Source: Symsagittifera roscoffensis
Taxonomy: Eukaryota > Xenacoelomorpha > Acoela > Convolutidae
Reading direction: 5' to 3'
Assembly: GCF_963678635.1 (NCBI RefSeq)
Contig: NC_087066.1
Span: 40,943,223-41,007,222, forward strand
Length of the DNA: 64,000 nucleotides
In this document: one piece after another, positions 1-9,974 of the stretch
Numbering within the stretch: the stretch's first letter is position 1
Layout of the letters: the number at the start of each line of letters is the position of its first letter
The notes under the pieces: model-generated
The model's database searches: none
The model's input: the letters and a program-made list of their open reading frames with translations, nothing else
What the model was told of the DNA's origin: nothing
Translations under genes and position numbers: made by a program

Positions 1-1
1 A

Positions 2-1642
2 TCAAGTGAGGTGACAAGTGGAACAGAGCCGGTGAGGAGGATGGAGCCGGGCAGTTGTCTTGATTCGACATGCAGTAATGGCGAACATATTTGTGATGGA
101 CGATTATGCGTCAGGATACAATCTTTCCAGAAAGAGGACCTCACTACCTGGTTTGAAGATATCACTGAAAGGGAGAAGAGTGAGGTACAGATAGTGGCTG
201 AATGTTACGCGAGGACCACCGTGAACCTAGCGACAGCCTTGGGATTCTTCTCAAGAATGTGCAGTCTCCAGTCACTGGAGAGGCTAGAGTCAGAACATCA
301 CCTGGTGACCGCGTTAAGCGTGGAATCATGGCCCGGAGTGCTACAAGTGAACCAGAAGCACATCAAGAGTTGGAAGATCGGACTCGAGGCAGAGATGGGA
401 TTTCCCATGAGCGAAGCCTATGGATTGCCTCTAAATGCAAAATCCTTAGTGGGATCAGTGTTGGCTAACCTATGTGGGAGCCACTATCCACTACACATGG
501 CGATGGTGGAGGTGTCCAGCCAGAGGGTGATGATAGACAAAGCCTTCTCAGTGCCCAAGTGCGTGAGACTAGCTCGGATGTCACACCACTCACACAAGCT
601 ATTGAGGAAGATCCGAGGAGCAGTACCAAAGGAGCAAAGAGATGACTTGAGTGAAATCTGGGGTGAAGAACTTCTAGGCTTGGAGAGCGAAAATGCAAGT
701 GATCATGGGAAGCAGAACGTGGTGGGGAAACCCGCAGTAGGTGCTTCAAGCTCGGAAGAAGTCGACGTGGTGCATGAGAAAATGATGGAACTTGAGCCTC
801 TCCTAGAAGCTTCGGGAGAACGCAACCTTAGAAGCATTGACCTCACGCATGGAGATTGTCCATGCCACTGTCTGGCGCAGACAGTGTGGTTCCCGGACCG
901 CGCCAATCTCTGTCTGATCTGGGACGTAGAAGAAATTAAGTCGCTAGGACTACCGGAGTATCGACAAAAGGTGACCATCTTAGTGGTAAGCACGATGCTG
1001 GCTCTGAGATGGATTGAGGAGAATATAGCGAAGTACAGAGAATCGAGAGCGCCAACAGCTGAATCGATTTATGCGATAGATTACAGCAGGAGACTGGAGT
1101 TGTTCGAGACTGCATGCAAGGTATTCGCCATACCAGTGCAAGTCAGACACATATGGAGCCGCCTGAGATTCTTTCCTTGGTTTCGTGCGACGTTAACATC
1201 CTGGTTGTATGCAGTGACAAAGAACCACATGAGGAAACATCAGAAGGAATATCGACAATTCCAAGCTGAAATAGGGCCAGATGCCTTTAAGAGACCTCTG
1301 CTAACCCATCGAAACGCAATCACGGCGGGGTGGAAAAGAGTAGGCAGAATATCCAGAGACAATTCTAGAGCGAGGGAAACGATACTGGAGGAGGATCTGG
1401 CGAGGAATGTGAGCTTGAGTCTTCATAACTCCTTCTGCTTGAACCGGGAGTCGAAGGTGAAAGGCCTACCAAGTCAATTGAAAAGGTTGCAAGAGCAGAG
1501 AGAGTGGATGCGAGCCTATGAACAGCTGAAGGCCTGGGAGGAAATTGTGATTAGCTCCGATGACGAGGAGGCACTATTGGAACAAATTACAGTGCCAAGA
1601 ACACCGGTATCAGGTACCTCGAAGGCGAAGAACATGAGGTGA
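2..1642 (+). CDS. Terminal accessory ORF of giant Ty3/gypsy element, 5' end outside window
   Basis: The frame is open from the window edge to a TGA at 1640-1642 and gives at least 546 residues. A GTG at 11 is not a credible start; the first ATG is at 41, and the related minus-strand copy has alignable residues further upstream, so the gene probably begins outside the window. I recognise no enzyme family, signal peptide or membrane segment. Visible features are a Cys-rich stretch near residues 15-35 (numbered from position 11), a Lys/Arg-rich central part with several Trp residues (about 385-420), and a C-terminal EIVISSDDEE at 1541-1570. That motif has the form of a SUMO-interacting motif. 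The stop lies 40 bp before a purine tract and LTR, so this is the last gene of the retroelement. It stays open over 1.6 kb while the copy at 11.6-13.3 kb is broken, which suggests a younger element or recent constraint. Function unknown. Confidence 0.8.
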   Translation, partial: SSEVTSGTEPVRRMEPGSCLDSTCSNGEHICDGRLCVRIQSFQKEDLTTWFEDITEREKSEVQIVAECYARTTVNLATALGFFSRMCSLQSLERLESEHHLVTALSVESWPGVLQVNQKHIKSWKIGLEAEMGFPMSEAYGLPLNAKSLVGSVLANLCGSHYPLHMAMVEVSSQRVMIDKAFSVPKCVRLARMSHHSHKLLRKIRGAVPKEQRDDLSEIWGEELLGLESENASDHGKQNVVGKPAVGASSSEEVDVVHEKMMELEPLLEASGERNLRSIDLTHGDCPCHCLAQTVWFPDRANLCLIWDVEEIKSLGLPEYRQKVTILVVSTMLALRWIEENIAKYRESRAPTAESIYAIDYSRRLELFETACKVFAIPVQVRHIWSRLRFFPWFRATLTSWLYAVTKNHMRKHQKEYRQFQAEIGPDAFKRPLLTHRNAITAGWKRVGRISRDNSRARETILEEDLARNVSLSLHNSFCLNRESKVKGLPSQLKRLQEQREWMRAYEQLKAWEEIVISSDDEEALLEQITVPRTPVSGTSKAKNMR

Positions 1643-1681
1643 GCCAGTGGCTCGAAAGGAAATTCTAGAGTCTTGAGTCTT

Positions 1682-1694
1682 GAGAGGGAGGGGG
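1682..1694 (+). promoter_or_regulatory. Polypurine tract of plus-strand LTR element
   Basis: A purine-only run (GAGAGGGAGGGGG) stands immediately before the LTR boundary. In LTR retrotransposons this is the primer for plus-strand DNA synthesis. The minus-strand element has an equivalent tract in the same place relative to its LTR. Confidence 0.75.
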
Positions 1695-1780
1695 CTTGAG
1701 CGTGAACTTGGATGAAATCTGGGTTCACGAAAAAGAAATTTTAGACGAATAAGATATTGTTATTAATATGATAGATCTAG

Positions 1781-1788
1781 TATATAAG
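1781..1788 (+). promoter_or_regulatory. TATA box in LTR U3
   Basis: TATATAAG stands 84 bp from the LTR start. The minus-strand LTR has TATATAAA at the same distance (83 bp) from its start, followed by similar bases (TCAAA), although the surrounding U3 has diverged. Conservation of spacing supports a core promoter. Confidence 0.65.
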
Positions 1789-2675
1789 TCAAATTGATGC
1801 ATGACAATTCTCTGACTGAAATAGGACAAAAGAAATTTTAAAAATTACCAGCTTAAAAAGCGGGGATTCATGGGTGCAGGTGTGTGCAGATTTTGATTGC
1901 TGTTTAGCGGTAGTGTGAAAATTTTATATGGTCGTGAATTTTGCAAGGTAGATAAACTTAAGTCCGATGCAAACTTCTGTAAATGACCACTGGCACTGTA
2001 TCTTGAGCAACACTCGGTTCTCTGGGACTTATTGGCAGATGACAACACACGATGAGGACATCGATCTCGAGTCCGGGGAGTATGTGCCAGTCGGTCATGT
2101 CTAGGGGTTTGACCTTGAGAAATACGCAATTTTGGAGTGAAATTTTAATTTTGCAAGATTCGAATTGAGCATGTCATGCTCAATTTTCTCGAACCAACTG
2201 AAAATGAAAAAGTCAGAAATCAGAACACCCGAATTAACAATTGCGGGAAACTACTCAAGAAAAAGGCAGGAAATTGCTATTCGCAATTTCTCGATACGAA
2301 ATATCAAGAGAGTAGAGCTGTCTTGTCCTGAAAACAGGAGAATCGAATACGGACTTGAGACAGAACAATTATTCGAATGGAAAGGAGTGGACTCTGAATG
2401 GAAGAGTGGACAACTCGAGTGTCCAAAGGGTTCATTCAGAGACTTTGATTCTAGAGACAAAACTTACTTCTGTTATTGAAACTAATTGGCCTTAAAACTT
2501 ATTTAGTTATATTACTTAATTCTCAAGCTGCTCAGTTATAACTTACTCCTCCTACTCAAGTGCGTCGATATGTAAGTTCCAATTTAAATTTCTCGAGTGT
2601 ATTTTATGATAGTTATGTTGAGATAAGGCGAGTTTTAGGTTGATCCATCTGAAATGGATCAAAGTTCCACTGTCC

Positions 2676-2681
2676 AATAAA
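2676..2681 (+). promoter_or_regulatory. Poly(A) signal AATAAA in LTR
   Basis: AATAAA lies in a block conserved in all complete LTR copies: as the minus-strand reading of 5745-5750, 10263-10268 and 30637-30642. Its position about 290 bp before the LTR end fits an R/U5 boundary shortly downstream. Confidence 0.6.
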
Positions 2682-3439
2682 AAGTAACTAAGCGGATTGT
2701 TCCGACCCGGTTTTTAACGGCGTTCATGTATTTTGGGTATCCCGAGACCTAAGTATGGGGACGTTTTTATTTCTAGAGTGGGGGGGTATTTTGGTAGTGG
2801 CCTTTAAGCTGTAATGGGTTCCAGTCTCATGTCGCAAGCGAACCGAATTGGCTCCGACCGTTCTTGAGGCGGAAAAACACAAGAGATAGTGTCCCTGACT
2901 CTTGAGCCAATGGTTATAGGGCCTATTTTTCTTAAGCCTCATATGTGACTAAAGTAGGCGACTGTTACACTTCTTGTTGTTTTCTTCCTTCTTTTCTACG
3001 GCTGCGCCTGCGTCACCAGAAGCAGCTGCAACATCCCATCACTATCGCCAGTGTAGTATAACGTGGGTTTCACCGAGCGAGTGTCTGTACAACAGCCAAG
3101 TCGGAGCAAGAAAGTCTCAAGGTCAAAAGTACCTTATAAATTTTGGAAGCTTTGAAGTAGTCACAATTATTTTTTTTATCTTTCAGAGAATCAATTCGGT
3201 TTACAAGAAATTTTACTTGCTTCAGTTATTTAGTTTTCTAGTGATCACCAACTAATTTCAGAAAAATCTACGTTTATTTATGTCTCTGGTTTCCACGTTT
3301 TCCTGATAAATATCGCTTATTTATAGGACTAACTTTAATTCGTATTTACTCAAAATCGCTGTTTATTGCTCATATTTTCTAATTCCATTTTATTTACTTA
3401 CAATTTTTTAAACAAAATTTGACAAACTAATTTTTAAAA

Positions 3440-4740
3440 ATTCGTTTGAAAATAAAGACACGTCACGACCTTGAAATTTCGCGAACACTGAAAGCCGCGA
3501 AAATCAGAATCAGAACAGACCGATTTTCGCTAGAGAATATCAACATAGACTCTCGATATTGAAAAAAAAGACGTGAGAACTGTATTGAAATTACGTTCGA
3601 GACTGTTTGAATTGTAACGATTGTAGCTATACAACCAAAACCGAGCAATTCCCGCGAATCAGGAGGGGTGTTGGGAGGATTTTACACCTTTCCAGAGGGA
3701 CGTCGAGGCCGCTCTTCGTCCGGATTCCAGAATCCGGAAGGGTCTCGGGAAGAAAACTGAAAGTGCATTTTAAGAACTTTCAGCTTCCGGGTATGTCCTG
3801 AATTGAATTAATTAACATCAAAATTCGTTTCCAGATAATGAGAAGCTAGGAGTTGAGGCAAAGGGTTGATCCATCTCCGATGGATATGCTGAGTTTTATC
3901 TACTGAACACGAACAATCGTATTATGATAATATTTAGTAGCCCTGTTTTCAAAAGTGACCTCGTGGTCTGGGGATACTGTTTTTCTGAGCGTTCTGGCCG
4001 ATACTGGAAAAAGTAACGTTTTTGTCGACCCGATGTTGAAAGGACCATACAAAGAACTGGTTTTGGCAGAGACGGTTCAAAGCATGTAGAGCTGTGTTTA
4101 GACGCTAGCCAGTCGTCTTACAACCTTGCTTTATTTTCAGTCGATATGTACCTTTCGGGCGATTGTTACATCATGGCTGGATCTCAGTATCCCCAGACCA
4201 CGAGGTCACTTCTGAAACCAGGGCTACTAGTTATTATCATAGTACAATTGTTTGTGTTCAGTAGATAAAAATCATCATTCTCATCGGAGATGGATCAACC
4301 TTTTCCCTCAATTCCTAGCTTCTCATACTCTGAAAATGGATTTGGTATCAATTAAATTCAACTCAGGACATTCCAGGAAGCTGAAAGTTGTTAAAATAGC
4401 GAGTTACAGTTTTCTCCCCAGACCCTTCCAGATTCTTGAATCCGGACGAAGAGCTGTCTTGTCTCTTTCCAGAAGGCTGGTCACGACGTTCCAACGCCCT
4501 TCATGGTTCTCGGGATTCATTTTGTAAGAAATGTAGCGGCACAATCGTTACAACTCGGAGTGGTCTTATGTCAATACTTCCGATCACAATCTGAATTTGT
4601 TGTTATACTCTCCTTCGACTTATCTGTCTTTACGAACGTGTTGTTCTGTTTTTTCGCAGTTTTCAGTTGTCGCGAAAAGCAAAATCGTTACGTGTATTTC
4701 ACGCTCAATTCGAAAATTCAAAAATTAACATGTCACATCG
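3440..4740. repeat. Long foldback (inverted repeat) with 205-bp loop
   Basis: The left arm runs inward to 3979 (ending GTCTGGGGATACTG) and the right arm outward from 4185 (starting CAGTATCCCCAGAC). Matching continues for more than 500 bp with small indels: for example TTGATCCATCTCC near 3867 pairs with GGAGATGGATCAA near 4286, and the GTCCGGATTCCAGAATCCGG area near 3720 pairs with the region near 4435. The loop (3980-4184) contains the end of an LTR-like sequence running to TTACA at 4170. Confidence 0.85.
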
Positions 4741-5257
4741 AATCGACCGTTCCCAATTCGTCAAACTGAACGACTTACATAGTTATTGCGCTAAAACCTT
4801 AAATTTTCTCGTTCAGCTGCTATAATAAAAATTCGAATTCAAACTGCATTTTAATACATTCTGGTCGAATGTCACATGAGCTTATTATTTTGCATGCAAC
4901 TAAGTTAACCTGCGTGTTCTCGTCGATAGCCCAAAAACAGTAATGATTTTGTCGACCCGATGTTAAAGGACCACACATAGAACAGGCTTTGGTAGAGACG
5001 GTAAAAAGCATATAAAGCTGTGTTTAGATGCCAGTCGTTTCATAGCCTAGCTTTATTTTCCGTCGATATAGACTTCCGGGCGAACATTACAAAATCTAAA
5101 ATCAAAAAACAACACAACGAGCCCATCATGAGGCAGAATAAAAAGGGTTTAAGAAAATTTGAGATTGTGAGGAAATGAAATTTCAAGCGGCGATATCTGT
5201 TTCGCCTCTTAGAAATTGTTATCTATGAAACTAAGAGCGAAACCAACCAATAATTAT

Positions 5258-5345
5258 AAGATTAATAATCATAACAATCATTATAATAATAACCATAATA
5301 ATGATAATATTAAAAATAATCATGATAATAATCATTATAACAAAA
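5258..5345. repeat. AT-rich degenerate trinucleotide repeat
   Basis: Imperfect runs of AAT/CAT/AAC triplets (ataataatcat-like). The equivalent tract in the second copy of repeat B lies at about 9775-9865. It is low complexity; the short ORF across it is not a gene. Confidence 0.75.
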
Positions 5346-5458
5346 TTACAGAATTCTGGAGTAAAATCCAAGGGCTAACTCAAGTTTCCAGTTTTTAACA
5401 TTTTCAGTTGATGTCAAAGTTTTTCGAGTTTAAGTATTAATTGCAAGCGGAGTTGATT

Positions 5459-6322
5459 TGTAACAGTCGCCTACTTAAGTCACATATGAGGTTAAAGAAA
5501 AATAGGCCCTATAATCATGGCTCAAGAGTCAAGGACACTATCTCTTGTGTTTTTCTACCTCAAGCGGTTGGAGCCAATTCGGTTCACTTGTGACATGAGA
5601 CTAAAACCCGCGTTACAGCTTGAAGGCCACTACCAAAAAACACCCAACTCTAGAAAAAAAGAACGCCCCATAATCAGGTCTCAAAATTGAAAAAATATGC
5701 GAACTTCGTTAAAAACAGGGTCGGAACCTTATGTATAGTTACTTTTTATTAGACAGTGGACCTTTGATTCATTTCAGATGGATCAACCTAACAACACTCC
5801 TTAACTCAACATAACAATATAAAACACACTCACGAAAATTAAATTAGAAGTTCACATACCGACCTCTAGAATCGAGTAACTAAATTATAAAGCAACTCTA
5901 GAATTGATTGGGTAATTAAGTTTAAATCGAGAAGTGTGAAGTAAGCAAGTTTTATCTCAAGAAACTATCTTTTGATCTGGACCAATGGGCAGCTTCAGCT
6001 GTCCATCTTTCCACCGAAGGTTCACTCAGGTCCACTCGAAATTTTTTCTTCTCCACTCGCGATCACTTTCCGTCTTCTGCCTAGAAAAAGACAGCTCTAC
6101 TCTTGTTCGAATTATGTATTGGAAATTGCGAATAACAATTTTCCGCTGCTATTTTCGACTTCTTTCCCGCGATCGTAGTTCGGTTCTTCTGATCCTCTTT
6201 TTCTCGTAATTTCAGTTGTCGCGAGAAACTTGAGCATAAAATGCTCAATTCGAACTTTTGAAAAATTGCATTTCACCCCAAAATCAAAACTAAACGTTTT
6301 CTCAAGGTCAAACTTCCAAATC
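5459..6322 (-). repeat. LTR fragment fused to LINE C-terminus, copy 1
   Basis: The plus strand reads TGTAACAGTCGCCTAC, the reverse of the LTR 3' end, and about 860 bp match the R-U5 part of the LTRs, including the poly(A) signal and the block near 6060-6240. Instead of the normal U3 it continues at about 6322 into the coding end of a non-LTR retrotransposon. The same chimera exists at 30351-31214, so it was formed once and copied. Confidence 0.7.
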
Positions 6323-6431
6323 TAACCGACTGGCACAATTCGCCAAGTACATAAATTGCTCCCAGTAAATTTATCGTAGCACAATTTCCAGTATTTTTCA
6401 GTCAGCTTTTCTTTCAAAATTTTGTAATCCA
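6322..6431 (-). pseudogene. LINE reverse transcriptase C-terminal fragment
   Basis: On the minus strand it encodes KEKLTEKYWKLCYDK and then a CTW motif before a stop at 6323-6325. The same peptide ends the larger LINE copy at 31214. CTW-type ends occur in CR1/Jockey-group non-LTR ORF2 proteins. Similarity to the other copy stops at 6431, which defines the breakpoint. Confidence 0.6.
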
Positions 6432-6639
6432 ATACGTAGTTGCTATTTGAAACTGCTAAATAGAAACTAAATAGATATCTAGCAATAGAAGAATTTAAAA
6501 AAAAAGAAATAAAATAATTAGCCAAAAAAAACTGTACAACGAAACATGCAAGTTAAGGTTAAAACGTAAAAAGTGCCTTAGTAGTTTTGTGTTGCTTTTA
6601 AAATAAAAACTAAAGTTCAAAAACAGTCAGAATTATATG

Positions 6640-6822
6640 TTCCATTTTGGTTTTTAACAAATTTATCGGATATCTTAAATTTCTGAAATAAGTCAGAATT
6701 ACATGTTCCATTTTAGTTTTTAACATATTTATCGGATATCTTAAATTTCTGAAATAAGCCTATCTTAAATAGTTCTTAACAAATTTATCGGATATCTTAA
6801 ATTTCTGAAATACCTCTGATGA
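6640..6822 (-). repeat. Three tandem copies of PPIL2-fragment end
   Basis: The block ATTTATCGGATATCTTAAATTTCTGAAAT begins at 6661, 6727 and 6783 (spacing 66 and 56 bp; only the first 20 bases need to match to identify it). The innermost copy is the end of the coding fragment next door. The tract looks like slippage or local duplication at the point where the captured gene stops. Confidence 0.8.
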
Positions 6823-7083
6823 CAACTTCTTTCCGGTTACTGGGTTCTGACCGTTTCTCTTTAAGAAGGGCAGTATCGAGGAAATTTCAAATACATAGCC
6901 ATCCCTAGTAGCAAATGGCGTAGTAAATGGCTGCATTGAAAGCGCACAATGATCGAAAGGCAATCTCCTGAAACCCATTCCTTTGGCAGCTTGGAGTTTT
7001 TCTGCATTTTCGCCACCAAAATACCATGCATATTCATTGGCGCTGACATATGTTTTATCTCCCTGATGCTGCTTTTTACCCAT
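6760..7083 (-). pseudogene. PPIL2-type U-box peptidyl-prolyl isomerase, N-terminal fragment
   Basis: The 107-residue frame starts MGKKQHQGDKTYV and contains FRRLPFDHCALSMQPF, followed by a region matching the modified RING (U-box) fold of PPIL2/CYC4 proteins. In that family the U-box is followed by a cyclophilin domain and the protein works in pre-mRNA splicing and ubiquitin ligation. Here only the U-box region is present; the cyclophilin part (more than 400 residues in the family) is absent and the frame runs into a small tandem repeat. A TTTTCAG acceptor lies 7 nt before the ATG, so this resembles the first coding exon of a host gene. It could be the first exon of a live gene whose other exons were lost, or a captured fragment. 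Two shorter copies lie at 37.4 and 41.6 kb. Confidence 0.8.
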
Positions 7084-7443
7084 TTCTTTACTGAAAACAA
7101 GAAATTACATTGGTACATTAGCAATTATTGGAATCCCATTGCATGAACTCCAGGCAGGGAGTGACATTTTTAGCGCAAATTTCCACGCCTGTGGCCATTT
7201 GGGCACTTTAGTTAACTCATAGAAAGCTAGTACGGGCTCAAAAGTGTCATCAAAACAAGTTCCAGTGCCAGAAAAAACTGGTTTGAAAATGTTTCACAAT
7301 CAGCCGAAGAATTGACAAGGGTACGGGACATAAGTTTAGTGTGACGCGGTTTTCGGAACAGGGACGCAACATGGCTAGTCGGAAGTAATCAAGTTTAAAT
7401 ATTTAAATTACTTTTTTAAATTAAGACGCTTGTGTTCTCCTTG
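7084..7443 (-). repeat. PPIL2 5' flank shared by three copies
   Basis: About 330 bp upstream of the PPIL2 ATG also occur upstream of the fragments at 37.5 and 41.7 kb, with scattered substitutions. No clear gene is visible in it. The shared flank shows that genomic DNA, not spliced mRNA, was duplicated. Confidence 0.7.
7091..7097 (-). promoter_or_regulatory. 3' splice acceptor upstream of PPIL2 ATG
   Basis: Minus strand reads TTCTTGTTTTCAG then TAAAGAA and the ATG. A TTTTCAG so close to the start codon is typical of nematode trans-splice sites, but a 5' UTR intron would look the same. The acceptor is kept in the copies at 37532-37538 and 41695-41701. Confidence 0.55.
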
Positions 7444-9974
7444 CTTCTTGTTGTTTTCTTCCTTCTTTTCTACGGCTGCGCCTGCGTCACCAGAAGCAGC
7501 TGCAACATCCCATCACTGTCGCCAGTGTAGTATAACGTGGGTTTCACCGAGCGAGTGTCTGTACAACAGCCAAGTCGGAGCAAGAACGTCTCAAGGTCAA
7601 AAGTACCTTATAAATTTTGGAAGCTTTGAAGTAGTCACAATTATTTTTTTAATCTTTCACCAGAATCAATTCGGTTTACAAGAAATTTTACTTGCTTCAG
7701 TTATTTAGTTTTCTAGTGATCACCAACTAATTTCAGAAAAATCTACGTTTATTTATGTCTCTGGTTTCCACGTTTTCCTGATAAATATCGCTTATTTATA
7801 GGACTAACTTTAATTCGTATTCACTCAAAATCGCTGTTTAATGCTCATACTTTCTAATTCCATTTTTTAAATTACAATATTTTAAACAAAATTTGAACAA
7901 CTAATTTTTAAAAATTCGTTCGAAGAAAAAAGACACGTCACGACCTTGAAATTTGGCGAACACTGAAAGCCGCAAAAATCAGAATCAGAACAGACCAATT
8001 TTTGTTGGAAAATATCAACATAGACTCTCGATAGTGAAAAAAAGACGTGAGAACTGTATTGAAATTACGTTCGAGACTGTCCGAATTGTAACGATTGTAG
8101 CTGTACAATCGTAACCGAGCCATTCCCGCGAATCAGGAGGGGTGTTGGGAGGATTTTACACCCTTCCAGAGGGACGTCAAGGCCGCTCTTTGTCCGGATT
8201 CCAGAATCCGGAAGGGTCTCGGGAAGAAAACTGAAAGTGCATTTTAAAAACTTTCAGCTTCCGGGTATGTCCTGAATTGGATTAATTAACGTCAAAATCC
8301 GTTTCCAGATAATGAGAAGCTAGGAGTTGAGGCAAAGGGTTGATCCATCTCCAATGGATATGATGAGTTTTATCTACTGAACACAAACAATCGTATTATC
8401 ATAATATTTAGTAGCCCTGTTTTCAAAAGTGACCTCGTGGTCTGGGGATACTGAGACCCACTCATGATGTAACAATCGCCCGAAAGTACATATCGACTGA
8501 AAATAAAGCAAGGTTGTAAGATGACTGGCTAGCGTCTAAACACAGCTCTACATGCTTTTAACCGTCTCTGCCAAAACCAGTTCTTTGTTTGGTCCTTTTA
8601 ACATCGGATCGACAAAAACGTTACTGTTTCCGGCATCGGCCAGAACGCTCAGATTAACATAATTACATGCGGAAATAGTGAGTTCTTAGCTGGGTCTCAG
8701 TATCCCCAGACCGCGAGGTCACTCTTAAAAACAGGTCTACTACTATTTAATATATTACTATTGTTTTTATTCAGTAGATAAAAATCATCAAGATGGATCA
8801 ATCCTTTCCCTCATTTCCTAGCTTCTCAAACTCTGAAAATGGATTTTTTATTAATTAAGTACAACTCAGGACATTCCAGGAAGCTGAAAGTTGTTAAAAT
8901 AGCGAGATACAGTTTTCTCCCGAGACCCTTCCGAATTCTTGAATCCCGGCGTTGAGCTGTCTTGTCTCTTTCCAGAAGGCTGGTCACGACGTTCCAACGC
9001 CCTTCCTGGTTCTCGGGATTCACTTTGTAAGGATTGTAGCGGCACAATCGTTACAACTCGGAGTGGTCTTAAGTCAATACTTCAATACTTCTGATCACAA
9101 TCTGAATTTGTTTTTATACTCTCGTTCGACTTATCTGTCTTCACGAACGTGTTGTTCTGTTCTTTTTTCGCAGTTTTCAGTTGTCGCGAAAAACAAAATC
9201 GTTACGTGTATTTTTCACGCTCAAATCGAAAATTCGAAAATTAACATGTCACACCGAATCGACCGTTCCCAATTCGTCAAACTGAACGACTTACAAAAAT
9301 AATGCGCTGAAACCGCAAATTTTCTCGTTCAGCTGCTATAATAAAAAATCAAATTCAAACTGCATTTTGATACATTCTGGCCGAACGTCACATGAGCTCA
9401 TTTTTTTGCATGCAACTAAGTTAATCTGCGTGTTCTGGCCGATAGCCCAAAAACAGTAATGATTTTGTCGACCCGATGTTAAAGGACCACATATAGAACT
9501 GGCTTTGGTAGAGACGGTAAAAAGCATATAAAGTTGTGTTTAGATGCCAGTCTTTTCATAACCTAGCTTTATTTCGCGTCGATATGTACTTCCGGGTGAA
9601 TGTTACAAAATCTTAAATCAAAAACGAATACAACGAGCCTATCATGAGGCATAATAAAAAGGGTTTAGGAAAATTTGAGATTGTGAGGAAGTGAAATTTC
9701 GAGCGGCGATATCTGTTTCGTTTCCTGGAATTTGTTATCTATGAAACTAAGAGAGAAACTAACCAATCATTTTAAGAATAATAATCATAATAATCAATAT
9801 AATAAAAATCATAATAATGATAATATTTAAAAAAATCATAGTAATAATCATAATAACAATATTACAGAATTCTAGAGTAAAATCCAAGGGCTAACTCAAG
9901 CTCCCAGTTTTTAACATTTTCAGTTGATGTCAAAGTTTTTCGAGTTTAAGTAGCAATTGCAAGCTGAGTTGATT
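7444..9974. repeat. Palindromic composite repeat B, copy 2
   Basis: It matches 2970-5458 in the same orientation over its whole length, again ending directly at TGTAACAGTCGCC. Its left neighbour differs (PPIL2 flank instead of an LTR), which marks the true left end of the repeat at 7444. The central palindrome (about 7930 to 9250) has arms meeting at 8461 and 8690. Confidence 0.8.
7930..9250. repeat. Foldback in repeat B copy 2, loop inverted relative to copy 1
   Basis: The arms are the same as in copy 1, with an additional GAGACCCA/TGGGTCTC pair at the inner ends. The loop starts with TGTAACAATCGCCCGAAAG near 8468, which is the reverse complement of the sequence ending at 4170 in copy 1. 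The flanking arms keep their orientation, so only the loop is flipped. The loop also has an extra 45 bp near 8650-8690. Confidence 0.85.

Larger units (their letters stand above)
1697..2969 (+). repeat. 3' LTR of plus-strand giant Ty3/gypsy element, 1,273 bp
   Basis: The LTR begins TGAGCG after the polypurine tract and ends GTAGGCGACTGTTACA, so it has TG...CA ends. The same ending occurs, in inverse orientation on the plus strand, at 5459, 9975, 29348 and 30351. A TATATAAG lies 84 bp into the LTR and an AATAAA at 2676-2681. From these I infer a short U3 of about 110 bp, a long R of about 0.9 kb and a U5 of about 0.28 kb. ORFs inside the LTR are not considered real. Sequence just outside (from 2970) is the palindromic repeat described separately. 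Confidence 0.8.
2970..5458. repeat. Palindromic composite repeat B, copy 1
   Basis: This 2.49-kb block is repeated directly at 7444-9974. It lies exactly between a plus-oriented LTR (left) and a minus-oriented LTR fragment (right). Its centre is a large inverted repeat, listed separately. The right part (about 4910-5092) carries a sequence ending GGGCGAACATTACA, related to the palindrome loop and resembling an LTR end of a second family. I see no gene in it: ORFs such as the one at 2974-3255 are duplicated with the repeat but show no family resemblance. Confidence 0.8.

Noticed and set aside
11-13. GTG as start codon of the long plus-strand ORF
   Set aside because: The frame is open to the window edge and the sister copy extends upstream, so the gene is cut by the window and GTG starts are not expected in a eukaryote.
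5459-6431. A 965 to 973-bp LTR subfamily starting TGGATTACAAAA and ending TGTTACA
   Set aside because: The outer 100 bp encode the C-terminus of the LINE reverse transcriptase, so the TG...CA look is accidental and the unit is an LTR-LINE chimera.
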